Below, one piece after another: positions 41,411 to 50,155 of a stretch of 64,000 nucleotides of DNA. The stretch comes from Chitinophaga barathri. GTDB lineage: Bacteria > Bacteroidota > Bacteroidia > Chitinophagales > Chitinophagaceae. The notes below the pieces were generated by a model. That model was not told the origin of the DNA. It was given only the letters and a program-made list of their open reading frames with translations, and made no database searches. The first letter of the stretch is position 1. The number at the start of each line of letters is the position of its first letter. The translations under genes were made by a program, and so were the position numbers. Location of the stretch: positions 248,001-312,000 of the forward strand of contig NZ_RMBX01000003.1 of assembly GCF_003807585.1 (NCBI RefSeq), written 5' to 3'.

Positions 41411-41608
41411 TTATAGCAGACCGCTTTTATAAGCTTCTTTGATCAGCCCTGCGGCGTTTTTTACCTGCTTTTCCCTAGTGATGTTGAAACGGCGGGTATC
41501 TGCGGGCCGCAGGCTGACAAATGGCTTAACCGCCATCCCGCGGCGGCCTCCCAATTCCTGCACTTCCCTTTCCCTCCGCGTATTTTCACTGTTGCCCATA
41601 TGGCTCAA
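41411..41608 (-). CDS. Small hypothetical ORF, doubtful
   Basis: 65 residues if started at TTG (41608), 62 from the ATG three codons later. It is basic and helical (FNITREKQVKNAAGLIKEAYKSGLL), with no signal or known domain. It sits 27 bases upstream of where the dehydrogenase gene stops, i.e. that gene ends at 41636 and this frame follows it on the same strand. It could be a short downstream cistron or chance; the base composition does not decide. Confidence 0.35.
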   Translation of the reverse strand: MSHMGNSENTRREREVQELGGRRGMAVKPFVSLRPADTRRFNITREKQVKNAAGLIKEAYKSGLL

Positions 41609-41635
41609 ACGATGAAATCATAGGTTTGCACCGCG

Positions 41636-43918
41636 TTATTTCAGCTCCTCCATCGTAAATGATTTCTGGCGGCCTTTATATTGCTGCCGTACTGCCTGAA
41701 CGTCTTTTTCCGTCACCTTTTCAGCCTTATTGCTCCATGCATTGCGCACGAAGCTGAGCAGTTGTGCAATGTCCGCGTCGGAGAACTCGTCGTTGCTCGC
41801 GATGCCCGGCATATCCGCATTGATCTCCGGCGCTTTGTAGACCTTTCCGTTCACCTCCACGGGGCCGGTAAGGCCGTAGAGCACGATGGCGATCAGGCGT
41901 TCTTTTTTGCCGGTCACGATCTCGGAATGGTTCAGCGGCGGTGCAAGGGACTGGATGCCGTCACCGTCTGTGCCGTGGCAGGTCTGGCAGACGGTTTTGA
42001 AAATGAGGCTGCCGCGCGGGTATTGTTTGGCCAACGCCCCATCCATATTAGCCTGGCGGTTATTTTTGACGTCTTTGATCACTTTTTCCAGCCGGCGGCG
42101 GATGATGAGATTGGTATCCGGGTTCCAGGCGGTGATGTCCGCCAGCAACTTGGTTTCTTTATCCTGCGCGCTGCTGATCACTGCATCGGCCACATACCGA
42201 TCGTTAGGGTAATATTCGTACAGCATTTTAAACAACTCTTTATCAGCCGCAGGATGCTGTTTAGCCAGGGCTGGCAACAGGTATCCCGTAACAGCCGCAT
42301 CTTCCTTATGGGTGACTAATTCTGCCAGCAGGTAGGTCACTGTCTCAAAATTCCTGCTGTTCAAAATAGAGGGGATCGCCGCGAGCGCACTGTGATTTAA
42401 TGCAATATTTCCTTCGGCTCTGTAAACCGACGCAATATCGTCGAAAGTGAGCGCGTGCAGGCCTTCCAGCACCCACAATGCATGCAGGTCCGCCAGCGAC
42501 TGTACGGAATCTTCCAGCAATGCCCTCAGCAGGGGCACCGCCGCTTTATCCTGTGCGTCCACCAGCATCTGCTGCGCTTTGTCCCTGATCCAGCCGTTCT
42601 TTGAGCCGAGGGCTTTAACAAGATCCGCGGTATTGCGCGTCAGTACTTCGGTCACCGGCTTCGACCCCTTCGGGACGATGCGGTAGATGCGCCCGCAGTT
42701 CAGCGGCTGCGTCAGGCTGCGTGTGCCGATCTCGTTTTTCAGGTAAGGCGTGAGGTAGGTTTTATGCTGGATGATGCCGCGGTACATGTCCAGCACGTAG
42801 ATGGCGCCGTCAGGCCCCGGGTGGAGGTTCACCGGGCGGAAACGTTCGTCCGTGCTGGCCAGGAATTCTTTGCCGGCGTAAGCCTGACGGCCGATGACGA
42901 AATACAGGCTGTCTTTGAGGATGTTCCTTTTGATAAGATTGGCGGAAGGCTCGGCCACAAATGCATTTCCTTCATATCCTTCGCCAAATGCGCCGCCGCG
43001 GTAGATGAGCGGGCCGCAGGCCGCGGTGAAGTTCACCAGGCGGAGGCTGTCATCCAGCACACCTTTAATATAGCCCCTGTTCACGCCCGGTGTGGGGCGG
43101 ATGGGGTACGTGCGGTTGTCCGGCACGATGTTCTCATTAAAGCCCGCTACGCGGCGCTGGTTCGTATTGGCGGAGCCCAGGCCGGGAGAAAAGTAATCAC
43201 CCAGCAGATTCTCGGAATTGTTATTGTAAAACAGGCGGCCGTAGTTATCCTGCGAGATGCCCCATTGCCCGCGGAAATGTGTTTCTTCTTTTAGCCAGCG
43301 GTTCCCTTCTTTGCGGTAGCGTTTGGATGATTTGGCGTTGTAGATCCAGTTATCCATGGCGCGGTACAGGCCGTTCGGCTGGTGCTCCACGTTGCCGCCT
43401 TCGGTAAAGGCGGAATCCACGAGTGTTTTTTTACCGGCTTTGTCCCCGTTGATCTCCACGAACCAGAGCCTGGGCGGCTCCGCAACCAGCAGGCCGTTGC
43501 CCACGATACAAAGCGCGCGGGGCAATATGAGCGAGTCGAGGAATACGGTGCGTGTGTCCGCGGCGCCGTCCCCGTTCGTATCTTCCAATATCACGATCTT
43601 GCCGTTCATGGCTTCTTCGCCGGTGCCGACAGTATCGGGCATATAACCGGTCATTTCCGCCACCCACATGCGGCCGCGTTCGTCGAAGGTCATGGCCACG
43701 GGCACTACCACCTGGGGCTCCGCGGCTACCAGTTGGGCAGTGAATCCTTCTTCGGTCTGTAAATGCTCAAGGGACTGCGCGGGTGTCAGAACGGGTGATT
43801 CGGCAAACTGGCGTCGCATGGCGATCGAATCCGCTTTTGCGTCTTTCTCCCCGCTGTTGCAGGAAGCTGCTGTTAATCCCGCCAATAAAAAGCTCATCCA
43901 TATCCTGCCTTTGATCAT
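41636..43918 (-). CDS. PVC-type heme-binding CxxCH dehydrogenase lipoprotein
   Basis: 760 residues from the ATG at 43918 (MIKGRIWMSFLLAGLTAASC); another ATG four codons earlier (43930) is possible. A lipobox LTAAS-C indicates a membrane-anchored lipoprotein. Residues 60-400 form a beta-propeller-like dehydrogenase domain (PVAMTFDERGRMWVAEMTGY, ILEDTNGDGAADTRTVFLD). A HEAT-like helical part follows, then a C-terminal cytochrome c domain with heme site CQTCH (about 644-648) and a likely Met ligand in INADMPG. It probably oxidises an external sugar or alcohol and passes electrons out. The substrate is unknown. Confidence 0.87.
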   Translation of the reverse strand: MIKGRIWMSFLLAGLTAASCNSGEKDAKADSIAMRRQFAESPVLTPAQSLEHLQTEEGFTAQLVAAEPQVVVPVAMTFDERGRMWVAEMTGYMPDTVGTGEEAMNGKIVILEDTNGDGAADTRTVFLDSLILPRALCIVGNGLLVAEPPRLWFVEINGDKAGKKTLVDSAFTEGGNVEHQPNGLYRAMDNWIYNAKSSKRYRKEGNRWLKEETHFRGQWGISQDNYGRLFYNNNSENLLGDYFSPGLGSANTNQRRVAGFNENIVPDNRTYPIRPTPGVNRGYIKGVLDDSLRLVNFTAACGPLIYRGGAFGEGYEGNAFVAEPSANLIKRNILKDSLYFVIGRQAYAGKEFLASTDERFRPVNLHPGPDGAIYVLDMYRGIIQHKTYLTPYLKNEIGTRSLTQPLNCGRIYRIVPKGSKPVTEVLTRNTADLVKALGSKNGWIRDKAQQMLVDAQDKAAVPLLRALLEDSVQSLADLHALWVLEGLHALTFDDIASVYRAEGNIALNHSALAAIPSILNSRNFETVTYLLAELVTHKEDAAVTGYLLPALAKQHPAADKELFKMLYEYYPNDRYVADAVISSAQDKETKLLADITAWNPDTNLIIRRRLEKVIKDVKNNRQANMDGALAKQYPRGSLIFKTVCQTCHGTDGDGIQSLAPPLNHSEIVTGKKERLIAIVLYGLTGPVEVNGKVYKAPEINADMPGIASNDEFSDADIAQLLSFVRNAWSNKAEKVTEKDVQAVRQQYKGRQKSFTMEELK

Positions 43919-44103
43919 AACGTCTGGCATATCTAGAAATCGATTGAAAATTACCTTTAAAATAATACCTGGCTAAGGAATTTCAAATTCCGAAGGGGCT
44001 AAAATAAGGCAGGAAACGGCAAAATACAGGGAAATATTGACGGACGGCGGGTAGGTAGACGGGAACGCAGGCATTTATGAATTAAAGTCGTAATCTGTCT
44101 GTT

Positions 44104-44133
44104 TTGACTGAATCTCTTTTTAAAGTAAATTTG
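44104..44133 (+). promoter_or_regulatory. Consensus promoter of the toxin-antitoxin pair (TTG-N19-TAAATTTG)
   Basis: TTG at 44104-44106 (in TTTTG) and TAAATTTG at 44126-44133 are exactly 19 bases apart; the antitoxin ATG is 16 bases later. ATTTGTATAAAT overlaps the start-point area and could be part of an autoregulatory operator, which is a guess. Confidence 0.75.
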
Positions 44134-44149
44134 TATAAATCGAATAATT

Positions 44150-44380
44150 ATGGGAAAGGCACTAGAGCAAGAAATGTATACTTATTTTGTCCAACTTAAT
44201 GAGGCGGAGAAAAAGTCTGTTGTGCAGATGTTAAAGACCTTTTTAAAAAGCCGTAAACAACAACCAGAAGTATATACTATTGAGCAATATAACAAGGAAC
44301 TTGAAGAAGCGGAAAAAAGGATAGAAGCAGGAGATTTTATAACACAGGAGGATTTAGAAAAAGAAATGGAAAAATGGTAA
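44150..44380 (+). CDS. Putative antitoxin of a type II pair
   Basis: 76 residues, helical, very rich in Glu and Lys: QLNEAEKKSVVQMLKTFLKSRKQQ, then a VYTIEQYNKELEEAEKRIEAGDFITQEDLEKEMEKW tail. The C-terminal EAEKRIEAGDFITQEDLEKEM pattern occurs in small antitoxins paired with RelE/ParE toxins, where such a tail wraps the toxin. It overlaps the toxin gene by 7 bases and has a consensus promoter. No clear DNA-binding fold is visible, so self-regulation is uncertain. Confidence 0.72.
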   Translation: MGKALEQEMYTYFVQLNEAEKKSVVQMLKTFLKSRKQQPEVYTIEQYNKELEEAEKRIEAGDFITQEDLEKEMEKW

Positions 44381-44679
44381 TATCAAAAAAGATCATTGTT
44401 TGGAGCCCTGAAGCCAAAAGGCAAATAAAAGAAGCATATAAATACATATCAAAAGACTCGCCCAAAAACGCCATCAGAGTACGGTCAGATATTGTTACTT
44501 TGACACGAATGTTATCTCCCAACCCTGAACATTACCCCGTTGATAAATATAAATTAAATAATGACGGCACCTTCCGTGCTTTTGAAAAACATAGTTATCG
44601 TATCTCCTACAGGATATTAGATAAAGAAATCCGAATCCTAAAGGTTCGGCATACCAAGATGGAACCTCTGCCGCATTAA
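44374..44679 (+). CDS. RelE/ParE-family toxin
   Basis: 101 residues, a single ParE/RelE fold: VWSPEAKRQIKEAYKYI (first strand and helix), RVRSDIVTLTRMLSPNPEHYPVDKYKLNNDG, FRAFEKHSYRISYRILDKEIRILKVRHTKMEP. The RISYRI..EIRILKVRHT block is typical of ParE-like toxins. ParE proteins inhibit gyrase and RelE proteins cut mRNA; which applies is not clear. The gene is AT-richer than its neighbours, as is common for mobile toxin-antitoxin pairs. The upstream antitoxin overlaps it by 7 bases; the convergent MFS gene ends 5 bases away. Confidence 0.82.
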   Translation: MVISKKIIVWSPEAKRQIKEAYKYISKDSPKNAIRVRSDIVTLTRMLSPNPEHYPVDKYKLNNDGTFRAFEKHSYRISYRILDKEIRILKVRHTKMEPLPH

Positions 44680-44683
44680 CCCA

Positions 44684-46147
44684 TCAGAAAAACTTCCTCC
44701 TGAAAACATTCCTGATCTGCGAATACCCGTTCATCAGGTTGCCGATCAGGAAACTTTCCTTCAGGTTGTGTCGCAGGGTGCTCCGCATGATGCGTACCAC
44801 CACATCCTTTTCCACTTCGCCTGTTTCCTTCACCCTGCCCAGCCGGTTCACCGCTATCAGCGCCAGCAATGCCCCGAAAAGGAACAGGAAGCTGAAGTCC
44901 TGCAGTTCGATGAGATGCAGCGCCTTTGTCCACCGGGGGCCGCCCCATTCCGCATCTACTTTCAGGTGCCTGCCCGTGAAATAATCAGCCAGCACACCGC
45001 CAGCCAGCGGCGCCAGCGCGGAGAATACGGCGGTAACGATGTTCTTCGTGGAAAGGTAAACAATGGAGTCCGCCGTAGGCGCCAGCTTCAACCCGATGTT
45101 CGTCAGCGAGAGATTGATGCCGGCATTCGCAAAACCCATCAGCAGATGGATAACAGCCAGCAGCAGGAGATTGGCCCACAATTGCGTATAAATGCCCACA
45201 AAACACCAGCCTATCAGGCAAAGGATATAAATGGGCGCCCCGATGGCGATGATCGTTTTGTTGCTATACCGGTCCGCAAACAGCCCCCATACCCTGATCG
45301 TGAAAATGCTGCTCACCTGGCTGAGAATGTTCAGCCCGATGATGTAGGACAATCCCAGCCCCATGCTTCTCATCATAAACACGGTAAAGAACGGCGCGGC
45401 GATGTTCACGGCAAAGACCCAGGCGGAATTGAATACCAGCAGCCGCCGGAAATTCGGGTCTTTTAACGGGCGGCTGAGCATCACGAAAAGGTTTTCCTTG
45501 GGGAAGATCGTTTTGGGCTCCGGCGTACTGGCCAGCGCGAGCGTGCCGGTGAGCCCCGCAATGCCCGCAACGATAAACATATAACCATATAAATTCAGCT
45601 CAAAGGCCGGGTAATGTTTCCGGATATAATCCACCCCCAATGCTACCAGCAGGCTCAGCGCCACGTTCAGCGACTGCATCAGGCTGCTCCTTTTGGCAAA
45701 AAAAGCTCCCAGCTGTTTTTCCGGCACCAGGTCCTTCATCCAGGAATTCCAGCTGGCCCCCGCAACGGCGCCCGAGAGATAATAAAAGAACAGGATGGGG
45801 ATGATCAGGTCTATGGTCACGATACCGGGCATCAGCAGGGGCAGCATACCGATGAAGATCAGCGGCAGCCTGGCCAGCAACGAACAGATCACCGTGATGC
45901 CCCGCCGGTTGTTGAACCGCCTTACCAGCCATATGGAGATCAGCTGGAACACGTTCACCATCGTGGGCAAAGCTGCTATCAGGCCCAGCTGCACGTTGTT
46001 TGCCCCCAACAGAATGGCCATGGCAATGATAAATGCCCCGCCGGTTAAAGTGGTCATGGTTTCAGAGGCCAGCCCGTCCCCTATCACCATTTTTAGCCCC
46101 CGCCTTACGTCCTGCTCCGTGAGTAGTTCTTTCGGCTGTAAATTCAT
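44684..46147 (-). CDS. MFS transporter
   Basis: 487 residues from the ATG at 46147, which follows GGGAGCAG; the frame continues to 46324 through the smc terminator, so that start is rejected. Twelve hydrophobic helices with a central loop, starting TEQDVRRGLKMVIGDGLASETMTTLTGGAFIIAMAILLGANNVQLGLIAALPT. The WNSWMKDLVPEKQLGAFFAKRS loop resembles the MFS signature between helices 4-5. The substrate is not predictable. It is the second gene after smc on the minus strand but has a terminator between, so it is a separate unit. Confidence 0.83.
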   Translation of the reverse strand: MNLQPKELLTEQDVRRGLKMVIGDGLASETMTTLTGGAFIIAMAILLGANNVQLGLIAALPTMVNVFQLISIWLVRRFNNRRGITVICSLLARLPLIFIGMLPLLMPGIVTIDLIIPILFFYYLSGAVAGASWNSWMKDLVPEKQLGAFFAKRSSLMQSLNVALSLLVALGVDYIRKHYPAFELNLYGYMFIVAGIAGLTGTLALASTPEPKTIFPKENLFVMLSRPLKDPNFRRLLVFNSAWVFAVNIAAPFFTVFMMRSMGLGLSYIIGLNILSQVSSIFTIRVWGLFADRYSNKTIIAIGAPIYILCLIGWCFVGIYTQLWANLLLLAVIHLLMGFANAGINLSLTNIGLKLAPTADSIVYLSTKNIVTAVFSALAPLAGGVLADYFTGRHLKVDAEWGGPRWTKALHLIELQDFSFLFLFGALLALIAVNRLGRVKETGEVEKDVVVRIMRSTLRHNLKESFLIGNLMNGYSQIRNVFRRKFF

Positions 46148-46277
46148 CTGCTCCCGTTTGGGTGTTTGGGGAGCAATCTTTGTACCATTTACCTGCCCGG
46201 GCAGCGCATTCCGCGCATATGCACGATGGCCGTGTGATTCATTTTTCAACCGCCTGATTTTAGTCTGCTGCCGACCA

Positions 46278-46311
46278 ATAAAAAAGCCGGCCCGTAATCC
46301 CGGCCGGCTTT
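46278..46311 (-). terminator. Intrinsic terminator of smc
   Basis: The stem AAAGCCGGCC (46283-46292) / GGCCGGCTTT (46302-46311) on the minus strand runs into T6. It is 20 bases after the smc stop. Confidence 0.9.
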
Positions 46312-46330
46312 CAAAGTATGACAAGTGCTA

Positions 46331-49300
46331 TTAATTCAGGCTTCTGAAGTCCACCGGCACCAGCTTGCTCACCCCGGGCTCCTGCATGGTCACCCCGTAG
46401 ATCACATCCACCGCCGCCATCGTCTGTTTGTTATGCGTTACGATGATGAACTGTGAATTGTCGGAGAACTTGCGGATCATGTTGGTAAACTTACCCACGT
46501 TCGCATCATCCAGCGGCGCGTCCACCTCATCGAGGATACAGAACGGCGCAGGTTTGATCAGGTAGATGGCGAACAGCAGCGCGGTGGCCGTCAGCGTTTT
46601 TTCACCGCCGGATAGCTGCGTGATGGCCGCGGGGCGTTTGCCTTTCGGCTTCGCGATGATCTCTATGCCGGTATCCGCCAGGTTGGACGGGTCGTTCAGG
46701 ATCATGTCGCACTGGTCTTCTTCGGTGAACAGGGCTTTGAACACGCGGATGAAGTTTTCCTTCACCTGGTTAAACGTGTCCAGGAACTTCTGGTTCGCCG
46801 TGGACTCCACTTCCTGGATGGTGGCCAGCAGGGATTCTTTGGCGTTCACCAGGTCATTTTTCTGCTCAAGGATGAACTCGTACCGTTTTTTCATTTCGGT
46901 ATAAGCCTCTATCGCGGTCGGGTTGATCTCGCCCATGTTTTCCAGGCGTTTCTTCAGTCTTTCCGCATTGCTTTGCAGGTCTTCCAGCGCGGCGGTGCCG
47001 GTGCGGTCCTCGTCCAGTATCTCGTCCAGGTTCACTTTGAATTCCACGCTCAGCCTTTCTTTCATGGAGGCCAATTGCAGCTTCAGTTCGTTCACTTTGT
47101 CTTTGATCTGGTTCAGGTTCTGCTCCAGCATATCCCTCGTTTTCTGTTTGCTGCGAAGGGCGCTTTCCAGTTCCTGGAGGTGGTTACGGAAGTTGTAGTA
47201 TTCCTGGTCCTTTTCGTTCAGTCCTTTTTCGTCTTCTTCGCGGCGGCGGAACAGCTCCACCAGGCCGTCTTCGGACTGGGTAAGCCGGTCTTCGGCAGCG
47301 GCGATATTGCCCGCTGTGTCTTCCAGCTGCGCTTTATTGCTTATTACCTGCGCGTGCAGGTCGCTTAATTGTTTGCGTTTGAAGTCCAGCTCCTGTTTCA
47401 GCCCCTGCACTTTGCTCTGCTGGCGGGTATGCTGAAGGTTCTGGTTGTTGAACTGGATGTTTGCCTGGTTGAACTGCTGCTCGGCTTCCTGCGCGGCGCG
47501 GTCCGCCTCCACGATGTTGTCGTGCAACTGGTGCACGCGGTCGTTCAGGCTGTCCAGTTCGTCGCGCACGCTGGAGATGCTTTGTTCGTTCGCGGCCAGC
47601 GAGCCTTCCATTTCAGCAAGGCGTTTATTGCCCTGCTCGATGAGGTGATGGAAATTCTCGATGCGGTTTTGCAGGCCAAACAGCTGGTTGTTCAGCTGGT
47701 TCACCTTTTCGCGGGTGGCGTTGATCTTATTTTCATTGAGCTGGCTATTGTAGCCCAATACTTCGTCATGTTTGGCCTGGAGGCGGGTTTTGAGGTCCGC
47801 TACGTTGGTTTCCAGTTCGCGGATCTCCGCGTCCAGCTTCTCGAGGTTTTTGGCGCGTCCGAGTTTTTTACCTTCAAACAGGCCTACGGAACCGCCGTTC
47901 ATGCTGTATTTACCACGATGCATACGGCCGCTTTGCTCGGTGATCAGCACATCCTGCTCGGGCAGCTCTGAAAAGTTCAGGGCGGCCAGGTCTTCGGCGA
48001 TGAAGACTTTACCCAGCAGGTAATTGCCGAGGCCCTTGTATTTCTCGTCTATCTCCACCACGTCCAGCGCCGGGATGGTACCGGGAGGGGTGAAAAGATG
48101 GCCGGCCTGGTGGTTGAACTGGTCCAGGATAAAGAAGTTCGCTTTGCCCTTCTTATGCAGGTCCAGCAGGCGGATGGCTGTGATAGCCTCCTCCGTGTTG
48201 TTCACCACGTAAAAGTTCAGGTAAGGCTCCAGGAGGTTTTCTATACAGGTGCGGTAGGCTTCCTTACAGAAAAATATATCGCTGAGGATGGGCGCTTTGT
48301 TGTTCCAGTCGCTGTTCTTTTTGAGGAACTTGATACTCTCGGGGTACCCTTCCAGGCTGTCCACGAGGGATTTCAGCAGGTCGTATTCGTTCTTTTTGGA
48401 ATCGAGGGTACGGTTTTCGTCCACCAGCTTGTCGCGCAGGCCTTCGATCTCCCCTTGTGTGGCGAGGATCTTGCCTTTGGTCTCTTCCTGGAAGGCTACC
48501 ATGTCTTCCAGCTCTTCCTTACCGGTTTCCAGTGTTTCCTGGAGAATGCCTTTTTCATCTTCCAGCTGCTGTATCTGTACCTGGCGGTTGGTCTTTTCTT
48601 CCTGCAGCTGCTGGATGCCGCGCTGAAGGTTCTGTACGGAGGTATCGGCTACGGCCACTTTCTTTTCCGCTTCAAACTGCTGGCGCTGCCATTGCTGCTG
48701 GTCTTTGCGGTAGTTTTCAAGGGCCAGTTTCTTTTCGGAGAAATGGTTCTTTTTCTCGTCCACCATTTCGTGGAGGGTTTCCAGTTCGTCCTGCATGGAG
48801 TCGAACACTTCCTGTTCGTCCGCCACCTGCGTTTCGGTGAAGGTGATAGAATCCGTGAGGCCGGAGACGGTGCCTTCCGCGTTGTTCAGGAAGTCCGACA
48901 GGCTTTTTTCGCGTTCGCGCAGGTAAGTAAGCTGCTGGCTGGCGAGGTTCTTATCGTTTTCTTTGGTACGGATGGTGGACACCAGTTCGTTGAAGGAACG
49001 CTGCATCACCTGCAGTTCGCGTTCTTTGGCCACGAAATGGAGTTTATCCTGCTCCACGGCCGCCTCGTCGGTGGATATCTCCGCCTCGAGGGCCATTTTG
49101 CGGTCCGTCTCCTGCTGCTGCTGCTCGGTAAGGTCGCGGAAGGTGATGTTAAACCCTTCCAGGGCGGCTTTGGCGAGTTCTATACTGGCTTCTTTGTATT
49201 CCTTTTTGATCTCGTAATAACGTTCCGCCTTTTTGGCCTGGCTTTCCAGGGTTTTGAGGTTGTTATTGATCTCGAACAGGAGGTCCTCGATGCGGTTCAG

Positions 49301-49861
49301 ATCGCCTTCTGTAGCGTCCAGCTTGGATTTGGCTTCCTTTTTCCTTGTTTTATAGATGGAAATGCCGGCAGCCTGTTCCAGCATGCGGCGGCGGGAGTTT
49401 TCTTTGTCTTTGATGATATCGTCCACCATACCCAGCTCGATGATCGCGTAGGAATCGGTGCTAACGCCGGTGTCCATGAAGAGGTTATGGATATCTTTGA
49501 GGCGGCAGGCCACGTCATTGAGGCGGTATTCGCTATCCCCGTTCTTATAGAATTTCCGTGTAATCGTAACCGTGGTGAACTCGGTGGGCAGTACATTTTT
49601 GGTATTCTCGAAGGTGAGGCTCACTTCGGCCATACCGCTGGCGGAGCGGGTACGGGAGCCGTTGAACACGAGGCCGGCCTGGTTCTCGGAACGCAGGTTG
49701 CTGATCTTGTGCTCGCCGATCACCCAGCGGATGGAATCGATGATATTACTCTTTCCGCAGCCATTGGGTCCAATTACGCCTGTCACTCCTTCATCGAAGT
49801 GCAGCACGGTCTTGTCCGCAAAACTTTTAAAACCTTTGATCTCTAGTGTTTTTAAACGCAC
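46331..49861 (-). CDS. smc: Chromosome segregation ATPase SMC
   Basis: 1176 residues from a GTG at 49861 (MRLKTLEIKGFKSFADKTVLHF), the family's normal N-terminus and length; the longer frame to 49972 would need 37 unrelated residues. Walker A is GPNGCGKS at 31-38. Two long coiled coils flank a hinge near 520-640, and the C-terminal head has LSGGEKTLTATALLFA (signature) and CILDEVDAPLDD (Walker B). SMC dimers with ScpA/ScpB compact and separate chromosomes. A TATCTTTG box lies upstream at 49895-49902. scp genes are not adjacent. Confidence 0.96.
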   Translation of the reverse strand: MRLKTLEIKGFKSFADKTVLHFDEGVTGVIGPNGCGKSNIIDSIRWVIGEHKISNLRSENQAGLVFNGSRTRSASGMAEVSLTFENTKNVLPTEFTTVTITRKFYKNGDSEYRLNDVACRLKDIHNLFMDTGVSTDSYAIIELGMVDDIIKDKENSRRRMLEQAAGISIYKTRKKEAKSKLDATEGDLNRIEDLLFEINNNLKTLESQAKKAERYYEIKKEYKEASIELAKAALEGFNITFRDLTEQQQQETDRKMALEAEISTDEAAVEQDKLHFVAKERELQVMQRSFNELVSTIRTKENDKNLASQQLTYLREREKSLSDFLNNAEGTVSGLTDSITFTETQVADEQEVFDSMQDELETLHEMVDEKKNHFSEKKLALENYRKDQQQWQRQQFEAEKKVAVADTSVQNLQRGIQQLQEEKTNRQVQIQQLEDEKGILQETLETGKEELEDMVAFQEETKGKILATQGEIEGLRDKLVDENRTLDSKKNEYDLLKSLVDSLEGYPESIKFLKKNSDWNNKAPILSDIFFCKEAYRTCIENLLEPYLNFYVVNNTEEAITAIRLLDLHKKGKANFFILDQFNHQAGHLFTPPGTIPALDVVEIDEKYKGLGNYLLGKVFIAEDLAALNFSELPEQDVLITEQSGRMHRGKYSMNGGSVGLFEGKKLGRAKNLEKLDAEIRELETNVADLKTRLQAKHDEVLGYNSQLNENKINATREKVNQLNNQLFGLQNRIENFHHLIEQGNKRLAEMEGSLAANEQSISSVRDELDSLNDRVHQLHDNIVEADRAAQEAEQQFNQANIQFNNQNLQHTRQQSKVQGLKQELDFKRKQLSDLHAQVISNKAQLEDTAGNIAAAEDRLTQSEDGLVELFRRREEDEKGLNEKDQEYYNFRNHLQELESALRSKQKTRDMLEQNLNQIKDKVNELKLQLASMKERLSVEFKVNLDEILDEDRTGTAALEDLQSNAERLKKRLENMGEINPTAIEAYTEMKKRYEFILEQKNDLVNAKESLLATIQEVESTANQKFLDTFNQVKENFIRVFKALFTEEDQCDMILNDPSNLADTGIEIIAKPKGKRPAAITQLSGGEKTLTATALLFAIYLIKPAPFCILDEVDAPLDDANVGKFTNMIRKFSDNSQFIIVTHNKQTMAAVDVIYGVTMQEPGVSKLVPVDFRSLN

Positions 49862-49894
49862 ATTCTTCGGATTACGAATTAATGATTTGGCCGC

Positions 49895-49902
49895 CAAAGA
49901 TA
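49895..49902 (-). promoter_or_regulatory. -7 box TATCTTTG of smc
   Basis: On the minus strand a full match to TAnnTTTG, 33 bases before the GTG at 49861; it falls inside the rejected longer frame, which supports the GTG start. There is no TTG at the -33 position. Confidence 0.55.
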
Positions 49903-50142
49903 GTTGAATTCTGCTGATTCCCGCATCCGGAAAGGGCGGTAAGGAGGGGCCAGCGGTTTTCTGATATGGCAACTACCGGTAATTTAGTTCCACTGACATA
50001 AATAACGGCGTTTATTTATACACACATGGGGATAATTTATACACCTCAACCCTGCACCAGATGTAGTATATTACTGATAATGAACAGAATGAGGGGGATA
50101 TATGTATTAAATCCACATCGCATAAATACAGCCTGATATTTG

Positions 50143-50150
50143 TAATTTTG
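50143..50150 (+). promoter_or_regulatory. -7 box TAATTTTG, 5 nt before the FUSC start codon
   Basis: TAATTTTG fits TAnnTTTG and ends only 5 bases before the ATG at 50156, so the transcript would start at the start codon or just before it. No -33 TTG. Confidence 0.5.
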
Positions 50151-50155
50151 CCGCA

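Noticed and set aside
43977..43991. Palindrome GGAATTTCAAATTCC upstream of the CxxCH dehydrogenase
   Set aside because: It is a single 7-bp inverted repeat without a second copy or nearby regulator gene; too weak to call an operator.
46148..46324. N-terminal extension of the MFS transporter
   Set aside because: It would read through the smc terminator hairpin; the ATG at 46147 has a GGGAGCAG sequence before it and the protein then starts like the family.
49862..49972. N-terminal extension of SMC from an upstream ATG
   Set aside because: SMC proteins start at (M)RLKxLEIKGFKSF; the GTG at 49861 gives this, and a -7 box lies within the extension.
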